Assembly (NCBI GenBank): GCA_964633225.1
Contig: CAZWFQ010000001.1
Coordinates: 124,001 to 188,000 of the forward strand
DNA from: JAKQIM01 sp964633225
GTDB taxonomy: Bacteria; Chloroflexota; Anaerolineae; Anaerolineales; UBA4823
Direction of reading: 5' to 3'
Length of the DNA stretch: 64,000 nt
In this document: positions 42,654-50,755 of the stretch, piece by piece
Position numbering within the stretch: the first letter of the stretch is position 1
Layout: every line of letters begins with the position of its first letter
The notes under the pieces: generated by a model
Seen by the model: only the letters and a program-made list of their open reading frames with translations
What the model was told of the DNA's origin: nothing
Database searches by the model: none
Translations under genes and position numbers: made by a program

Positions 42654-43571
42654 ATGAACTTGCGTATAATCAACTCAATTGTTTTGGCAGCCTTTTGTTT
42701 GCTGCTGGCAGCCTGCAATGGCGAGATCACGGCTCCCACGATTGGTGGAGGCCCATCACCAACTGCGGAGGCACCTTCGAATGTGCCAGCCACAGAAACC
42801 CCCATTCCTACCCCCACGCCCACCCCTGTTCCATTGGCGGCTGTGGTCAATGGCGAAGCGATTACGCTGGAAGAATACCAGGCCAACCTGGGCATGTTCC
42901 CGGCCTCATCTGGCACGAATCTGGCAACGGATGCACAACAGATGGTATTGGACGACCTGGTGGACCAGGCCTTGCTGGCTCAGGGTGCGCGCCAGGCCGG
43001 TTTTGTGGTGGATGATGCGGCCTTGCAGGCGCGCTGGGATGCTCTGGCGAACAGCTTGGGTGGCGTACAGGCCTTGAACGATTGGGCAGCCGCACATGGG
43101 TTTTCTGAGCCGCTCCTGCGGGTTGCTTTGCGGCGGGCTGCCGAGGCCGCCTGGATGCGTGACCAAATCATGGCTGGCGTCGGAGAAGTTGCCGAACAAG
43201 CACACGCTCGCCAGATTTTGCTATATAATTCTAGTGATGCAGAACAGGCTTACGCCTGGTTGCAAAGTGGTGTGGATTTCGCTGGGTTAGCCGCCGATTA
43301 TGATCCGCTGGCTGGTGGCGAGCTGGGTTGGTTTCCCAGGGCTTACCTGACTGAAGCGGCGGTCTTGGATGATGCGATCTTTTCACTTGAACCCGGCAGC
43401 TATACAACAGTGATTGAAACCCGCCTGGGTTTCCACATCATCCAGTTGATTGAGAAGGACGCTGAGCATTTGTTGACTCCTGAGGCCCGCCGGATGCTCC
43501 AGATGCAAGCGCTGCAAAACTGGTTGGCAGAACAACGCAGCCAGGGTAATATACAAGTGATGCTGCCATAA
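42654..43571 (+). CDS. Parvulin-type peptidyl-prolyl isomerase lipoprotein (PpiC/SurA-like)
   Basis: A 305-residue exported lipoprotein with signal VLAAFCLLLAAC (Cys21) and a Thr/Pro-rich linker (about 25-60). A SurA_N-like helical part (about 60-180, VNGEAITLEEYQANLG) follows, then a PpiC rotamase domain (about 185-290: HARQILLYNSSDAEQAY, GGELGWFPRAYLTEAVLDD-like region, TRLGFHIIQLIE). It should assist folding of exported proteins outside the membrane, as PrsA does in other monoderm bacteria. No ribosome-binding site precedes the ATG. It is followed by a gene for another membrane-anchored protein. Confidence 0.87.
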   Translation: MNLRIINSIVLAAFCLLLAACNGEITAPTIGGGPSPTAEAPSNVPATETPIPTPTPTPVPLAAVVNGEAITLEEYQANLGMFPASSGTNLATDAQQMVLDDLVDQALLAQGARQAGFVVDDAALQARWDALANSLGGVQALNDWAAAHGFSEPLLRVALRRAAEAAWMRDQIMAGVGEVAEQAHARQILLYNSSDAEQAYAWLQSGVDFAGLAADYDPLAGGELGWFPRAYLTEAAVLDDAIFSLEPGSYTTVIETRLGFHIIQLIEKDAEHLLTPEARRMLQMQALQNWLAEQRSQGNIQVMLP

Positions 43572-43629
43572 CCCATTTCAATAGCGGCTGGCCCGGGCAA
43601 CAGCCCACTGCCGCTGGGGAGAGAAATTT

Positions 43630-44352
43630 ATGTCTATCAATACTTTTGGTCGTCCAAACATCCGCCGGATTGCCAGTGAGCGGGGAGATTCCAGTATGAC
43701 CTGGAATGTCCTGACGGTGGTGGTGCTTATCTTGATGTTGTGTGTCGCGGCTGTCTTCCTGGTGATCTTCATCAATCCCGGCGTAGGCATCAATCCCTTC
43801 CCGCCGCCAACACTGCCTCCCATTCCGACCATGCCGCCTCCGCCCACTGCCACGGTTACGCCGCGTTTCCAGCTTCAGCCCTCATGGACGCCCACTGAGC
43901 AAAGTGTTCTACCGGTAGAGGCCACACCAGTTGTGGCTGATGCCACCGAGGTGCCCGCCACGCCCATGCCGGGTAATTTCAGCTTTGTCTTGCACGCCGG
44001 GGATCCTAAATATATTGCGGGCCATCCAGAAGCTGGCTGTAATTGGTTGGGTGTGGCTGGGCAAGCCCTGGATATGCAAGGCCGGTCGGTGCCTTACCTG
44101 TTGGTGCAGATGGGCGGCATGTTTGAGGGTGTGACCATTGATACGGTGATCCAGGTGACTGGCATGGCGCCGGATTATGGCAAAGCAGGCTATGAATTCA
44201 AGATTGGTGACCGGCCAACCGCCTCCAACGATGCCCTGTGGGTGCAACTGTTGGATGCCCAGCAGTTACCTCTCTCAGATAAAATCTATTTCGATACCTA
44301 TACTGATTGCGATAAGAACTTGGTGATCATCAACTTCCAGCAAGTGCGCTAA
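43630..44352 (+). CDS. Membrane-anchored protein with Pro-rich linker, unknown domain
   Basis: A 240-residue protein with one transmembrane helix near residues 22-45 (LTVVVLILMLCVAAVFLVIF), a Pro/Thr-rich spacer (about 50-110), and a C-terminal extracytoplasmic domain of ~130 residues. That domain contains two Cys (GCNWLGVAGQALD and DTYTDCDKN) that may pair, and beta-rich segments such as YLLVQMGGMFEGVTIDTVIQ. I do not recognise the fold. GGGGAGAG precedes the ATG. It lies 58 nt after the foldase gene and ends at a strong terminator, so the two are probably one unit. Confidence 0.65.
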   Translation: MSINTFGRPNIRRIASERGDSSMTWNVLTVVVLILMLCVAAVFLVIFINPGVGINPFPPPTLPPIPTMPPPPTATVTPRFQLQPSWTPTEQSVLPVEATPVVADATEVPATPMPGNFSFVLHAGDPKYIAGHPEAGCNWLGVAGQALDMQGRSVPYLLVQMGGMFEGVTIDTVIQVTGMAPDYGKAGYEFKIGDRPTASNDALWVQLLDAQQLPLSDKIYFDTYTDCDKNLVIINFQQVR

Positions 44353-44378
44353 GCAATCGGTGGGGCGCATGCTCCCCC

Positions 44379-44425
44379 AAACAAGCGTGAGGCGGTGCCA
44401 ATGCATCGCCTCACGCTTGTTTTTA
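44379..44425 (+). terminator. Intrinsic terminator
   Basis: ACAAGCGTGAGGCG (44381-44394) pairs with CGCCTCACGCTTGT (44407-44420), extended by A-T pairs, and a TTTTT run follows to 44425. It ends the foldase unit ahead of the convergent dgkA gene. Confidence 0.9.
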
Positions 44426-44462
44426 TATGAATTCCATCCCCCCATTCTGAGGGGGGTAATGA

Positions 44463-44849
44463 TCAAGGGAAGAGCTTATTCCATAACGGTGGCCCAAGGA
44501 TGAGCAGGCCAATCAAGATCGATGCCGCTGCTGCAATGAGCACTGCCGCCGCACCGACGTCTTTGCCCACCTTGGCCAGCTCATGATGCTCCTGGTGGCT
44601 GGCCAGGTCCACCACGGCTTCCAGGGCCGTGTTCAGAAATTCTGCGATCCACACCAGCGCAATGGCCAAGAAGATCACGGCCCAATCGCTCAGCGAAATG
44701 CGCAGCCAGAATGACACCACCACCACGCTCACACTGACCAGCGCATGGATCCAGGCATTGCGTTGGGTGCGGATGACATACCACCAGCCAGCGAAGGCAT
44801 ACCGAAAAGCCCGTCCGCGTGACTCGAAGAACTCAACCACAGGCTTCAT
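44463..44849 (-). CDS. dgkA: Diacylglycerol/undecaprenol kinase family protein
   Basis: A 128-residue integral membrane kinase with three transmembrane helices. The family core is AIALVWIAEFLNTALEAVVD followed by HHELAKVGKDVGAAAVLIAA, with the catalytic Glu and metal-binding residues in ENTALE-like and KD positions. In Gram-positive bacteria the orthologue phosphorylates undecaprenol for the lipid carrier pool. Its ATG overlaps the ybeY stop, and the order pgpH-ybeY-dgkA matches that of Bacillus (yqfF-yqfG-dgkA), supporting the undecaprenol role. Confidence 0.88.
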   Translation of the reverse strand: MKPVVEFFESRGRAFRYAFAGWWYVIRTQRNAWIHALVSVSVVVVSFWLRISLSDWAVIFLAIALVWIAEFLNTALEAVVDLASHQEHHELAKVGKDVGAAAVLIAAAASILIGLLILGPPLWNKLFP

Positions 44850-45292
44850 AGCTTGGGGGCAGCTTTGCAGCCGAGCTGTTCTAAAATGACATCTTGGGCA
44901 GTTTGCATGATCAGTTTTTCATCCGCCTCGCCATGATCGTGCCCAAGCAGGTGCAGCACACCGTGCACAACCAATAGCTGCAGCTCGTCCGATAGGGTGT
45001 GCCCTCCGGCGGTTGCTTGGGCCTGGGCCCGCGGCAGCGAAATGATCACATCGCCCAGGTAAAGCGCGTCTGAATCGGGGTCGGTATAACCTGCCGGGAA
45101 GGAAAGCACGTCGGTGGGTGCGTCTACGCTGCGGTATTGTTGGTTAAGCTCATGCAATTGCTCATCATCGCCGATCACAACGGTCAGTTCGGCATTGGCC
45201 GGGGCGGCGCCATGCAGCAAGGTTAACGCTGCAGCGTGTTCAAGTATGCCCGTTTCGATTGTGGATGAGTCAGGGATTTCGATATAGATCAT
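44846..45292 (-). CDS. ybeY: Endoribonuclease / rRNA maturation factor YbeY
   Basis: A 148-residue metal-dependent RNase needed for 16S rRNA 3' maturation and ribosome quality control. The zinc motif HGVLHLLGHDH supplies three His ligands, and the preceding region RSVDAPTDVLSFPAGY is the conserved strand-loop of the family. ATG 45292 is chosen for length and fit to family members; a GTG at 45325 would add eleven residues with no better ribosome-binding site. It sits 40 nt after pgpH and overlaps dgkA by 4 nt. Confidence 0.93.
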   Translation of the reverse strand: MIYIEIPDSSTIETGILEHAAALTLLHGAAPANAELTVVIGDDEQLHELNQQYRSVDAPTDVLSFPAGYTDPDSDALYLGDVIISLPRAQAQATAGGHTLSDELQLLVVHGVLHLLGHDHGEADEKLIMQTAQDVILEQLGCKAAPKL

Positions 45293-45332
45293 AGCCTTTT
45301 CTCTTGCCTGTTCGAGATAAACCACCGCTCAA

Positions 45333-47492
45333 TCATGATCTTCCAGCCTCTTTACTGGGTTCTTCAGGGGCCGCATTTTGGGCCTGGTTCAGTTGGGGGT
45401 ATTGGATGCGCGAGTGGTAAGCCCCCTGTAGCGTGGTGGTGAAAGATTCAACGATTGTATCCAGGTCGCGCAGGGTCAGGTTGGTTTCATCTAATTGGCC
45501 CAGCGTGCGGCGGCTTTCCACCATGTCACGGATCAGGGTGCGCAGCTCGTCTGCATCTTTGGGCCGCTCGGCGCGCATGCGCGCTTCTGCCCCATCGGCC
45601 AGCATCAGCAGGGCTGTTTCACGCGACTGGGGGCGTGGACCTGGGTAACGGAAGGCATATTGATCCACTTTACTTTCATCGCCGCCGTTGGCTTCAACCG
45701 CTCGCACATATTGGTAGCGCGTGGTCAGGGTGCCGTGATGTTCGAGAATGAAGTCTTGCAAACGGCGCGGCAGACGGTATTTGCGAGCCAGGGTGACGCC
45801 GTCGGTGACATGGCGGATAATGGTCGCTGCGCTGACCGCCGGGTCCAGATCGTCGTGGGGGTTGATATCGCCGGGTGGCTGGTTTTCGATGAAAAAATAG
45901 GGATTGAGCGCTTTCCCGGCATCGTGATAAAGCGCCCCCACCCGGGCCAACGAGCCGTTTGCGCCGATGTGTTCGGCTGCCTGCTCGACCAGGTTGGCTA
46001 ATTGCAGGCTGTGCTGGTAGGTGCCGGGGGCATTGCGCAGGATGTACTGTAAAAGTGGGTGGTCGGGGCGAGAAAGCTCCACCAACTGAAGCCCGGTGGT
46101 CATATCCATAATTTGCGCCAAGAAGTAGTGCAGCAGCAAGCTGATGCTGGTAGAAGCTACGCCGTTGACGACGGATGCCCCAGCCAGGGTAGCCAACCCG
46201 ACCACATCGGCCGTGGGCTGAAGCAGGCGGTAAGTGGTGGCGATCAGCGCGCCCGATATGGCAATGGCAGCCCCGGCAGCGAAGAAATCGGTGATCCGCC
46301 GGGCACGCTGCAGCGCAAAAATGCCAAAGATACTGCTCAAGGCATAGAACATGGTCAGGTCAAGGGCTGAAGGAATCTGATAAGCAGCCAGGATTGCCAG
46401 GGGCAGGCTGGATATGATTGCCATTTCAGCCCCAAACAGTGCCGCCACGGTCAGGCCATAGGCCATCAGGGGGTAAACGTATGGAATTACGGTACGACCA
46501 GGGATGATGAGCCGGGCGGCTAGCAGGAAGAAGATGAACAAAGCCAGCAAGACTGCCAGGCTGCGCAGGCCCAAAGGTGCTTTTACCAGAGCGCCCCGGC
46601 GGCGCAGATAGATGGCGATCAATGCACTGACCACCACGGTGATGATTACCGCGCTGAGAATATCTTGCCAGCGCTCTTCAGGTTGGGCCATGCCGTATTT
46701 CTCTAAGGCCTCAAGATCCTGATCGGTGATGACCTGGCCGCGTTGGACGATGTTTTGCCCCGCCACCAAAGAGCGCATCACCGGCGGCGTATTTTGGCGG
46801 GCCTGCTGGCGGGCGGCTTCTGTCAGATCTTCATTGTAGATGCTGTTAGGGACGATGAAAGCCGTCACCAGTTCAGCCGTGATATCTGCCTGTTCTTCTG
46901 TGAGTGACAGGCTGATCAGCGTGGGCACATTACGCCGGACGTCCTCCAGGCGGTTTTCGCGCACGGTGTTGCGCATGACCTGTTCTAGCACCACAATGGC
47001 TTCTTGATATACCACTTGCCAGCGTGCTTCGCTGAGGGAAAGAATTGCCAGGCCGGTATCGTGGCTGGTCTGCATGTATTCCAGGGCAGCCATGTCGGCC
47101 AGTTTTTGCTCACTGCTGGCATAACGGTCTGAGCGTACACTGCTGATATAGGCCAGGGCGGCACTCAGGCGTTCGAGCTGCTGGCGGGCGATCTCGGTAT
47201 CGGGCGAGGAATAAACCAGGGCTACCGCGTTGGCGGTCAGCTCTTGCTGGCGTTGGGTAAGGACCTGGCTTTCGTACGTTAGATCGTAAGGCGCCTCGAT
47301 ATCGTAAGGCGCAACCTGGCCGCTGTAAAGAGAAGCTTCGGCCAGGTTGCCAAACTCAGGCACGATCAGCGCGATAAAGATCCCACTGCTGAGAAGAAAC
47401 AGCAACAAGCCCAGCACATAGGAACGCCGGGCAAAAAACTGTTTGAGCAGTGATTGGCCTGAGGGGATCGTTAACGCATGCAGCGTGCGCAT
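45333..47492 (-). CDS. pgpH: PgpH-type 7TM-HD cyclic-di-AMP phosphodiesterase
   Basis: A 719-residue membrane protein. A single N-terminal helix is followed by an extracytoplasmic 7TMR-HDED region (about 55-270, containing APYDIEAPYDLTYESQ), then seven transmembrane helices (about 275-470), and a cytosolic HD domain with HSLQLANLVEQAAEHIG, ALYHDAGKALNPYFFIENQ and ILEHHGTL. In Listeria and Bacillus this architecture hydrolyses c-di-AMP to pApA. AGAGGAAA precedes the ATG. A c-di-AMP cyclase is not in the window but is implied. Gene order with ybeY and dgkA matches that in Firmicutes. Confidence 0.93.
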   Translation of the reverse strand: MRTLHALTIPSGQSLLKQFFARRSYVLGLLLFLLSSGIFIALIVPEFGNLAEASLYSGQVAPYDIEAPYDLTYESQVLTQRQQELTANAVALVYSSPDTEIARQQLERLSAALAYISSVRSDRYASSEQKLADMAALEYMQTSHDTGLAILSLSEARWQVVYQEAIVVLEQVMRNTVRENRLEDVRRNVPTLISLSLTEEQADITAELVTAFIVPNSIYNEDLTEAARQQARQNTPPVMRSLVAGQNIVQRGQVITDQDLEALEKYGMAQPEERWQDILSAVIITVVVSALIAIYLRRRGALVKAPLGLRSLAVLLALFIFFLLAARLIIPGRTVIPYVYPLMAYGLTVAALFGAEMAIISSLPLAILAAYQIPSALDLTMFYALSSIFGIFALQRARRITDFFAAGAAIAISGALIATTYRLLQPTADVVGLATLAGASVVNGVASTSISLLLHYFLAQIMDMTTGLQLVELSRPDHPLLQYILRNAPGTYQHSLQLANLVEQAAEHIGANGSLARVGALYHDAGKALNPYFFIENQPPGDINPHDDLDPAVSAATIIRHVTDGVTLARKYRLPRRLQDFILEHHGTLTTRYQYVRAVEANGGDESKVDQYAFRYPGPRPQSRETALLMLADGAEARMRAERPKDADELRTLIRDMVESRRTLGQLDETNLTLRDLDTIVESFTTTLQGAYHSRIQYPQLNQAQNAAPEEPSKEAGRS

Positions 47493-47512
47493 GAAAACAT
47501 TTCCTCTGCTGC

Positions 47513-47959
47513 TTATTGCAGCAACTTCCGTACAGCCTGGCTGGCTTGGTCGCCGGTGGCGCGCCCTTGCAGGCGCGGAACCAGGTTTTTCATCACCTGC
47601 CCCATCTCACGAATGGAAGTGGCGCCGGTCTCCGCGATGACCTGGCGTGCCAGTTCTTCTAGCTCTGCGGGAGAGATGGATTTGGGCAGGAATTCTTCTA
47701 AAATGATGATCTCAGCTTCTGCTGCTGCGATCAGGTCAGGTCGTTGGGCGCGCTCGGCATCTGTAATCGATTCGCGGCGCGACTTGACTTCCTTTTGAAC
47801 AATCGCCAGGTAGGCGGTTTCATCCAGTTCTTTGCTGCCAGGCTGCACTTCAGCCAGCTTGATGGCAGCAATGGCCATTCGAAGGGTATCTTTGCGCATC
47901 TTGTCGCCGGCGCGCAGGGCGTCTTTTAGTGCCTCTTGAAGTTTTGTCTTGGTATCCAT
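47513..47959 (-). CDS. yqeY: GatB/YqeY domain protein
   Basis: A 148-residue cytosolic protein of the YqeY family, which shares the C-terminal tRNA-binding fold of GatB. Typical stretches are DALRAGDKMRKDTLRMAIAA, VQKEVKSRRESITDAE, and ILEEFLPKSISPAELEEL, ending with MGQVMKNLVPRLQGRATGDQ. A role in tRNA metabolism is presumed from the fold; none is proven. It starts 6 nt after mtaB and ends 20 nt before pgpH, so it is embedded in one operon. Confidence 0.92.
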   Translation of the reverse strand: MDTKTKLQEALKDALRAGDKMRKDTLRMAIAAIKLAEVQPGSKELDETAYLAIVQKEVKSRRESITDAERAQRPDLIAAAEAEIIILEEFLPKSISPAELEELARQVIAETGATSIREMGQVMKNLVPRLQGRATGDQASQAVRKLLQ

Positions 47960-47965
47960 AATGTT

Positions 47966-49258
47966 TTATCGCCTAACGATTTGCCCCGATAAGCCATTGG
48001 GGCTGTATCCCGTCACATGCACCGGCGTGATCCGGTTCCACCAGCCTGGGGCCGTGTCATTGCCTGGAAGACGGGTATGGACGCGCAGGTAATTGCTGGT
48101 CAGACCGCCTAAAACCCATTCTGGTCCGTCTGCATCTACGCTTTCCCACAATACGCTGACTTCTTGATCCAGAAAAGCAACCTGGTATGCCTGGGCGGCC
48201 TGCATCAAGATCTGGCGAACCTGGGCACTGCGGGCTTTGCGTACGGCATACGTCACCTGGTCTGGCATGTCTGCCGCGGCTGTGCCGGGGCGGGCAGAGT
48301 AGTTGAAAACATGCCCGCCAGCAAACTGCATCTCTTGAATAAAGGCCAGGCTTTCTTCAAACTCAGCTTCGTTCTCGCCTGGAAAGCCTACAATGATATC
48401 GGTGCTGATTGCCAGGCCTGGGATAGCGGAGCGGGCGGCAGCCAGCAGGCTGGCATACGCAGCCGGGGTGGTCTTACGCGCCATGCGCCGCAGGGTGGCG
48501 GCACTGCCCGATTGCAAAGGCAGGTGCAGGTGCGGGCACAGGCGCTCATCTTGCCAGAGCTCGAAGAAGCGCTCGTCAATATCCCACGGTTCCAGAGAAG
48601 ACAAGCGCAGGCGTGGCACAGTTGTCTTTTCCAACACGCCTTTTACCAGGCAGCCCAAGGACTGGCCTTCGGCAGAATCTCGTCCCCAAGATCCCAGATG
48701 CACCCCGGTCAGCACGATCTCCTGGGCACCGCCTTGTAGGGCATCTTCCACGTCCGCCAGCACGGCTGGCAGGGGGCGGCTGCGGGAAGGGCCGCGTGCA
48801 ATGGTGGTGACACAGAAAGTGCAGCGGTTGTTGCAGCCATCTTGCACTTTGATGAATGCCCGCGTCCGGTGGCGAGCGCCGGGGATGGGCTGGCGGGCAG
48901 CATGCTCCAGGTCAAGTGCCTCTGGTGCCAGTTGCAAGACGTTCGCGACAAGCTGGTCTTTTTCCAGGTTGCCGATTACCTGGCTCACGCCTGGTAGGGC
49001 AGCCGCCTCGCCAGGCTGTAAGGTAGCCCAACAGCCGGTCAGGATGATCTGCCTGACGCCCTGGCGGGCAGCCTGGCGTGCCTTTTGGCGTGAGTCTGAT
49101 GCGGCTTCAGCAGTCACCGCACAGGTGTTGAGCACCACCAGATCCGCCTGCTCTGGGCTTGCAACCAGGTTGTGCCCTGCCAGGCGAAACTGGCGGGCGT
49201 AGATTTCGATCTCGCTTTGGTTGAGGCGACAACCGACTGTATCCAGGTAGACGTTCAT
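47966..49258 (-). CDS. mtaB: tRNA (N6-threonylcarbamoyladenosine37-C2) methylthiotransferase
   Basis: A 430-residue radical-SAM enzyme that converts t6A37 to ms2t6A37. The N-terminal cluster domain holds three Cys (DTVGCRLNQSE, LNTCAVTAEA, LTGCWATL); the radical-SAM motif is CNNRCTFCVTTIARG; a TRAM-like RNA-binding region ends the protein. The phrase VGCRLNQSE is typical of MtaB rather than MiaB or RimO. ATG 49258 is chosen because family proteins start at NVYLDTVGC; the frame is open further upstream but that stretch contains a hairpin. No Shine-Dalgarno sequence is visible. TsaC and TsaD, which make its t6A substrate, are encoded at 54959 and 60383. Confidence 0.93.
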   Translation of the reverse strand: MNVYLDTVGCRLNQSEIEIYARQFRLAGHNLVASPEQADLVVLNTCAVTAEAASDSRQKARQAARQGVRQIILTGCWATLQPGEAAALPGVSQVIGNLEKDQLVANVLQLAPEALDLEHAARQPIPGARHRTRAFIKVQDGCNNRCTFCVTTIARGPSRSRPLPAVLADVEDALQGGAQEIVLTGVHLGSWGRDSAEGQSLGCLVKGVLEKTTVPRLRLSSLEPWDIDERFFELWQDERLCPHLHLPLQSGSAATLRRMARKTTPAAYASLLAAARSAIPGLAISTDIIVGFPGENEAEFEESLAFIQEMQFAGGHVFNYSARPGTAAADMPDQVTYAVRKARSAQVRQILMQAAQAYQVAFLDQEVSVLWESVDADGPEWVLGGLTSNYLRVHTRLPGNDTAPGWWNRITPVHVTGYSPNGLSGQIVRR

Positions 49259-49293
49259 ACAATGTGCGCGGCAATATCCGCGTAGAGAAGCGC

Positions 49294-49336
49294 ATCGGGG
49301 TGCTGTGAGCCGCCTTGCGCGCTTCAGCACCCCGAT
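49294..49336 (-). terminator. Hairpin between the lipoprotein gene and mtaB
   Basis: ATCGGGGTGCTG (49294-49305) pairs with CAGCACCCCGAT (49325-49336) around a 19-nt loop. It lies 18 nt after the stop of the minus-strand lipoprotein gene. No T-tract follows. Confidence 0.6.
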
Positions 49337-49354
49337 TTAGGCGTTTAGAAAATC

Positions 49355-50005
49355 TTAGGGCTTGCGAACAACCAGGTTATCAAAGTGAATGTCGCTACCA
49401 GCGCCGCCGGTTGACGAGGCGCCTGCAATCAAGCCAATATCACCTGAAGCATAGGCTGTGTCGTTAGCCGAGCCAACCAATTGACCATTGACGGTCAAGG
49501 TCAGGGTTGAGCCAACGCAGTCGGCCTTGATGTGGTTGGTGGCATTACCCAGGTTGATGGTTTCGGTAGGCTGGTACATGTCGGTGCCAAAGAGGCTCAA
49601 ATCGCCATCTGTGACTTTGCCGATACCGTAGTAGCCATCACTGCTGATCAGGAAGAGATAGAAGTTGCTCTCGTTCTGATAGCGGCAGATGACGCCAAAC
49701 AGGTTGTCATCTGGTCCGGCGGCCTTGGTGGCGTCTACTTCCAGGCTCATATCTGTGAAGCTCAAGCCAGGATTGGCCCAGTAGATTTCATCGGCCTCAT
49801 CCAGGATGCGGTAATAGCCGTTCTCGTAATCCGTCATCCCTTCGCCATCCACCGAGACTTCGTCCCAGCCACTGTTGGAACTGGAGAAATCGTCCTGGAA
49901 CAGGATGTTGGGATCCGATGGGGCGGCCGGGGTTGTGCTACCGCAGGCCAGGATAGCCAGGCTCAGCACCACCACAATAGCTGTAAACTGCCAACTTTTC
50001 TTCAT
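49355..50005 (-). CDS. Lipoprotein with kinase-shared beta-rich domain, copy A
   Basis: A 216-residue lipoprotein (lipobox LAILAC, Cys21) followed by a short Ala/Pro/Ser linker and one ~180-residue domain. The domain begins ILFQDDFSSSNSGWDE and carries GVICRYQNESNFYLFLISSD, KADCVGSTLTLTVNGQ, and ends IHFDNLVVRKP. The same domain forms the extracytoplasmic end of the Ser/Thr kinase at 50756 and the lipoprotein at 50048. The pattern resembles LamG-like or DUF1080 jelly-roll proteins that bind glycans, but the family is not certain. Two Cys are conserved across all three copies. Confidence 0.8.
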   Translation of the reverse strand: MKKSWQFTAIVVVLSLAILACGSTTPAAPSDPNILFQDDFSSSNSGWDEVSVDGEGMTDYENGYYRILDEADEIYWANPGLSFTDMSLEVDATKAAGPDDNLFGVICRYQNESNFYLFLISSDGYYGIGKVTDGDLSLFGTDMYQPTETINLGNATNHIKADCVGSTLTLTVNGQLVGSANDTAYASGDIGLIAGASSTGGAGSDIHFDNLVVRKP

Positions 50006-50047
50006 TTCTTAATCTCCTTATTCGTACATGTTGATGTTAATTGCCTT

Positions 50048-50719
50048 TTATGGTTTGGCGACCACAAAATTATCAAATAAGATATCTACCCCGGCTGTCT
50101 CGTAAGCTCCTACGATCAGGCCCACGTCGCCGGATGTGAATTCTGTATCGTTTACATCTGCCAGCACCTGTCCATTTACAGTCAGGGTTAGGCTGCTGCC
50201 CGCACACCGCACCTGTAGATGGTTGGTGCTGCTGCCGATCTTTACAATTGTATCGTTAAATCCCAATGATTCCATACCAATCAAGAATTCTTCGCCATCG
50301 ACAAATTTGCTCACCCCGTAATAGCCATCACTGCTGATGGTGAAAAAGTAGAAGTTGGCATCATCTCTGTAGCGGCAGATGATCCCCAGATCGTTCTCGT
50401 CTGGTCCGCCGATCTTGGTGGCATCGACATCAATGAGCACGTCCGATAAGCTTAAGCCTGGGTTGCTCCAGAACCACCAACTGGCCTTATTGACCAGGAT
50501 GCGATACCCGTCATTGTAATAATCATTTGTGGCATCTGCATCTGCGTACCGGTCCCAGCCGCTGTTGACATCTGAAAAATCATCCTGGAAAAGTACGCTG
50601 GGCTGAGGCGTGCTGCCTGGCTGACTGGTTTCTCCAGATGGGATGCTTAACGTCTGGCAAGCCATCGCCAACAAGACCAATATGCTTATAGTCAATAGGA
50701 AATGACTAGAACGCCTCAT
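50048..50719 (-). CDS. Lipoprotein with kinase-shared beta-rich domain, copy B
   Basis: A 223-residue lipoprotein (VLLAMAC, Cys21) with a Ser/Thr/Pro linker and one domain: VLFQDDFSDVNSGWDRY, GIICRYRDDANFYFFTISSD, LQVRCAGSSLTLTVNGQ, and the end ILFDNFVVAKP. It is more similar in its middle to the kinase C-terminus (the WFWSNPGLSLSD stretch against WFWATTEVKLAD) than to copy A. It is encoded 36 nt after the kinase and 42 nt before copy A, all on the minus strand. A ligand-binding or decoy role is inferred only. Confidence 0.8.
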   Translation of the reverse strand: MRRSSHFLLTISILVLLAMACQTLSIPSGETSQPGSTPQPSVLFQDDFSDVNSGWDRYADADATNDYYNDGYRILVNKASWWFWSNPGLSLSDVLIDVDATKIGGPDENDLGIICRYRDDANFYFFTISSDGYYGVSKFVDGEEFLIGMESLGFNDTIVKIGSSTNHLQVRCAGSSLTLTVNGQVLADVNDTEFTSGDVGLIVGAYETAGVDILFDNFVVAKP

Positions 50720-50755
50720 GTTTGTTACTCCTGGATTCGGAAAATGGCCTAACGA

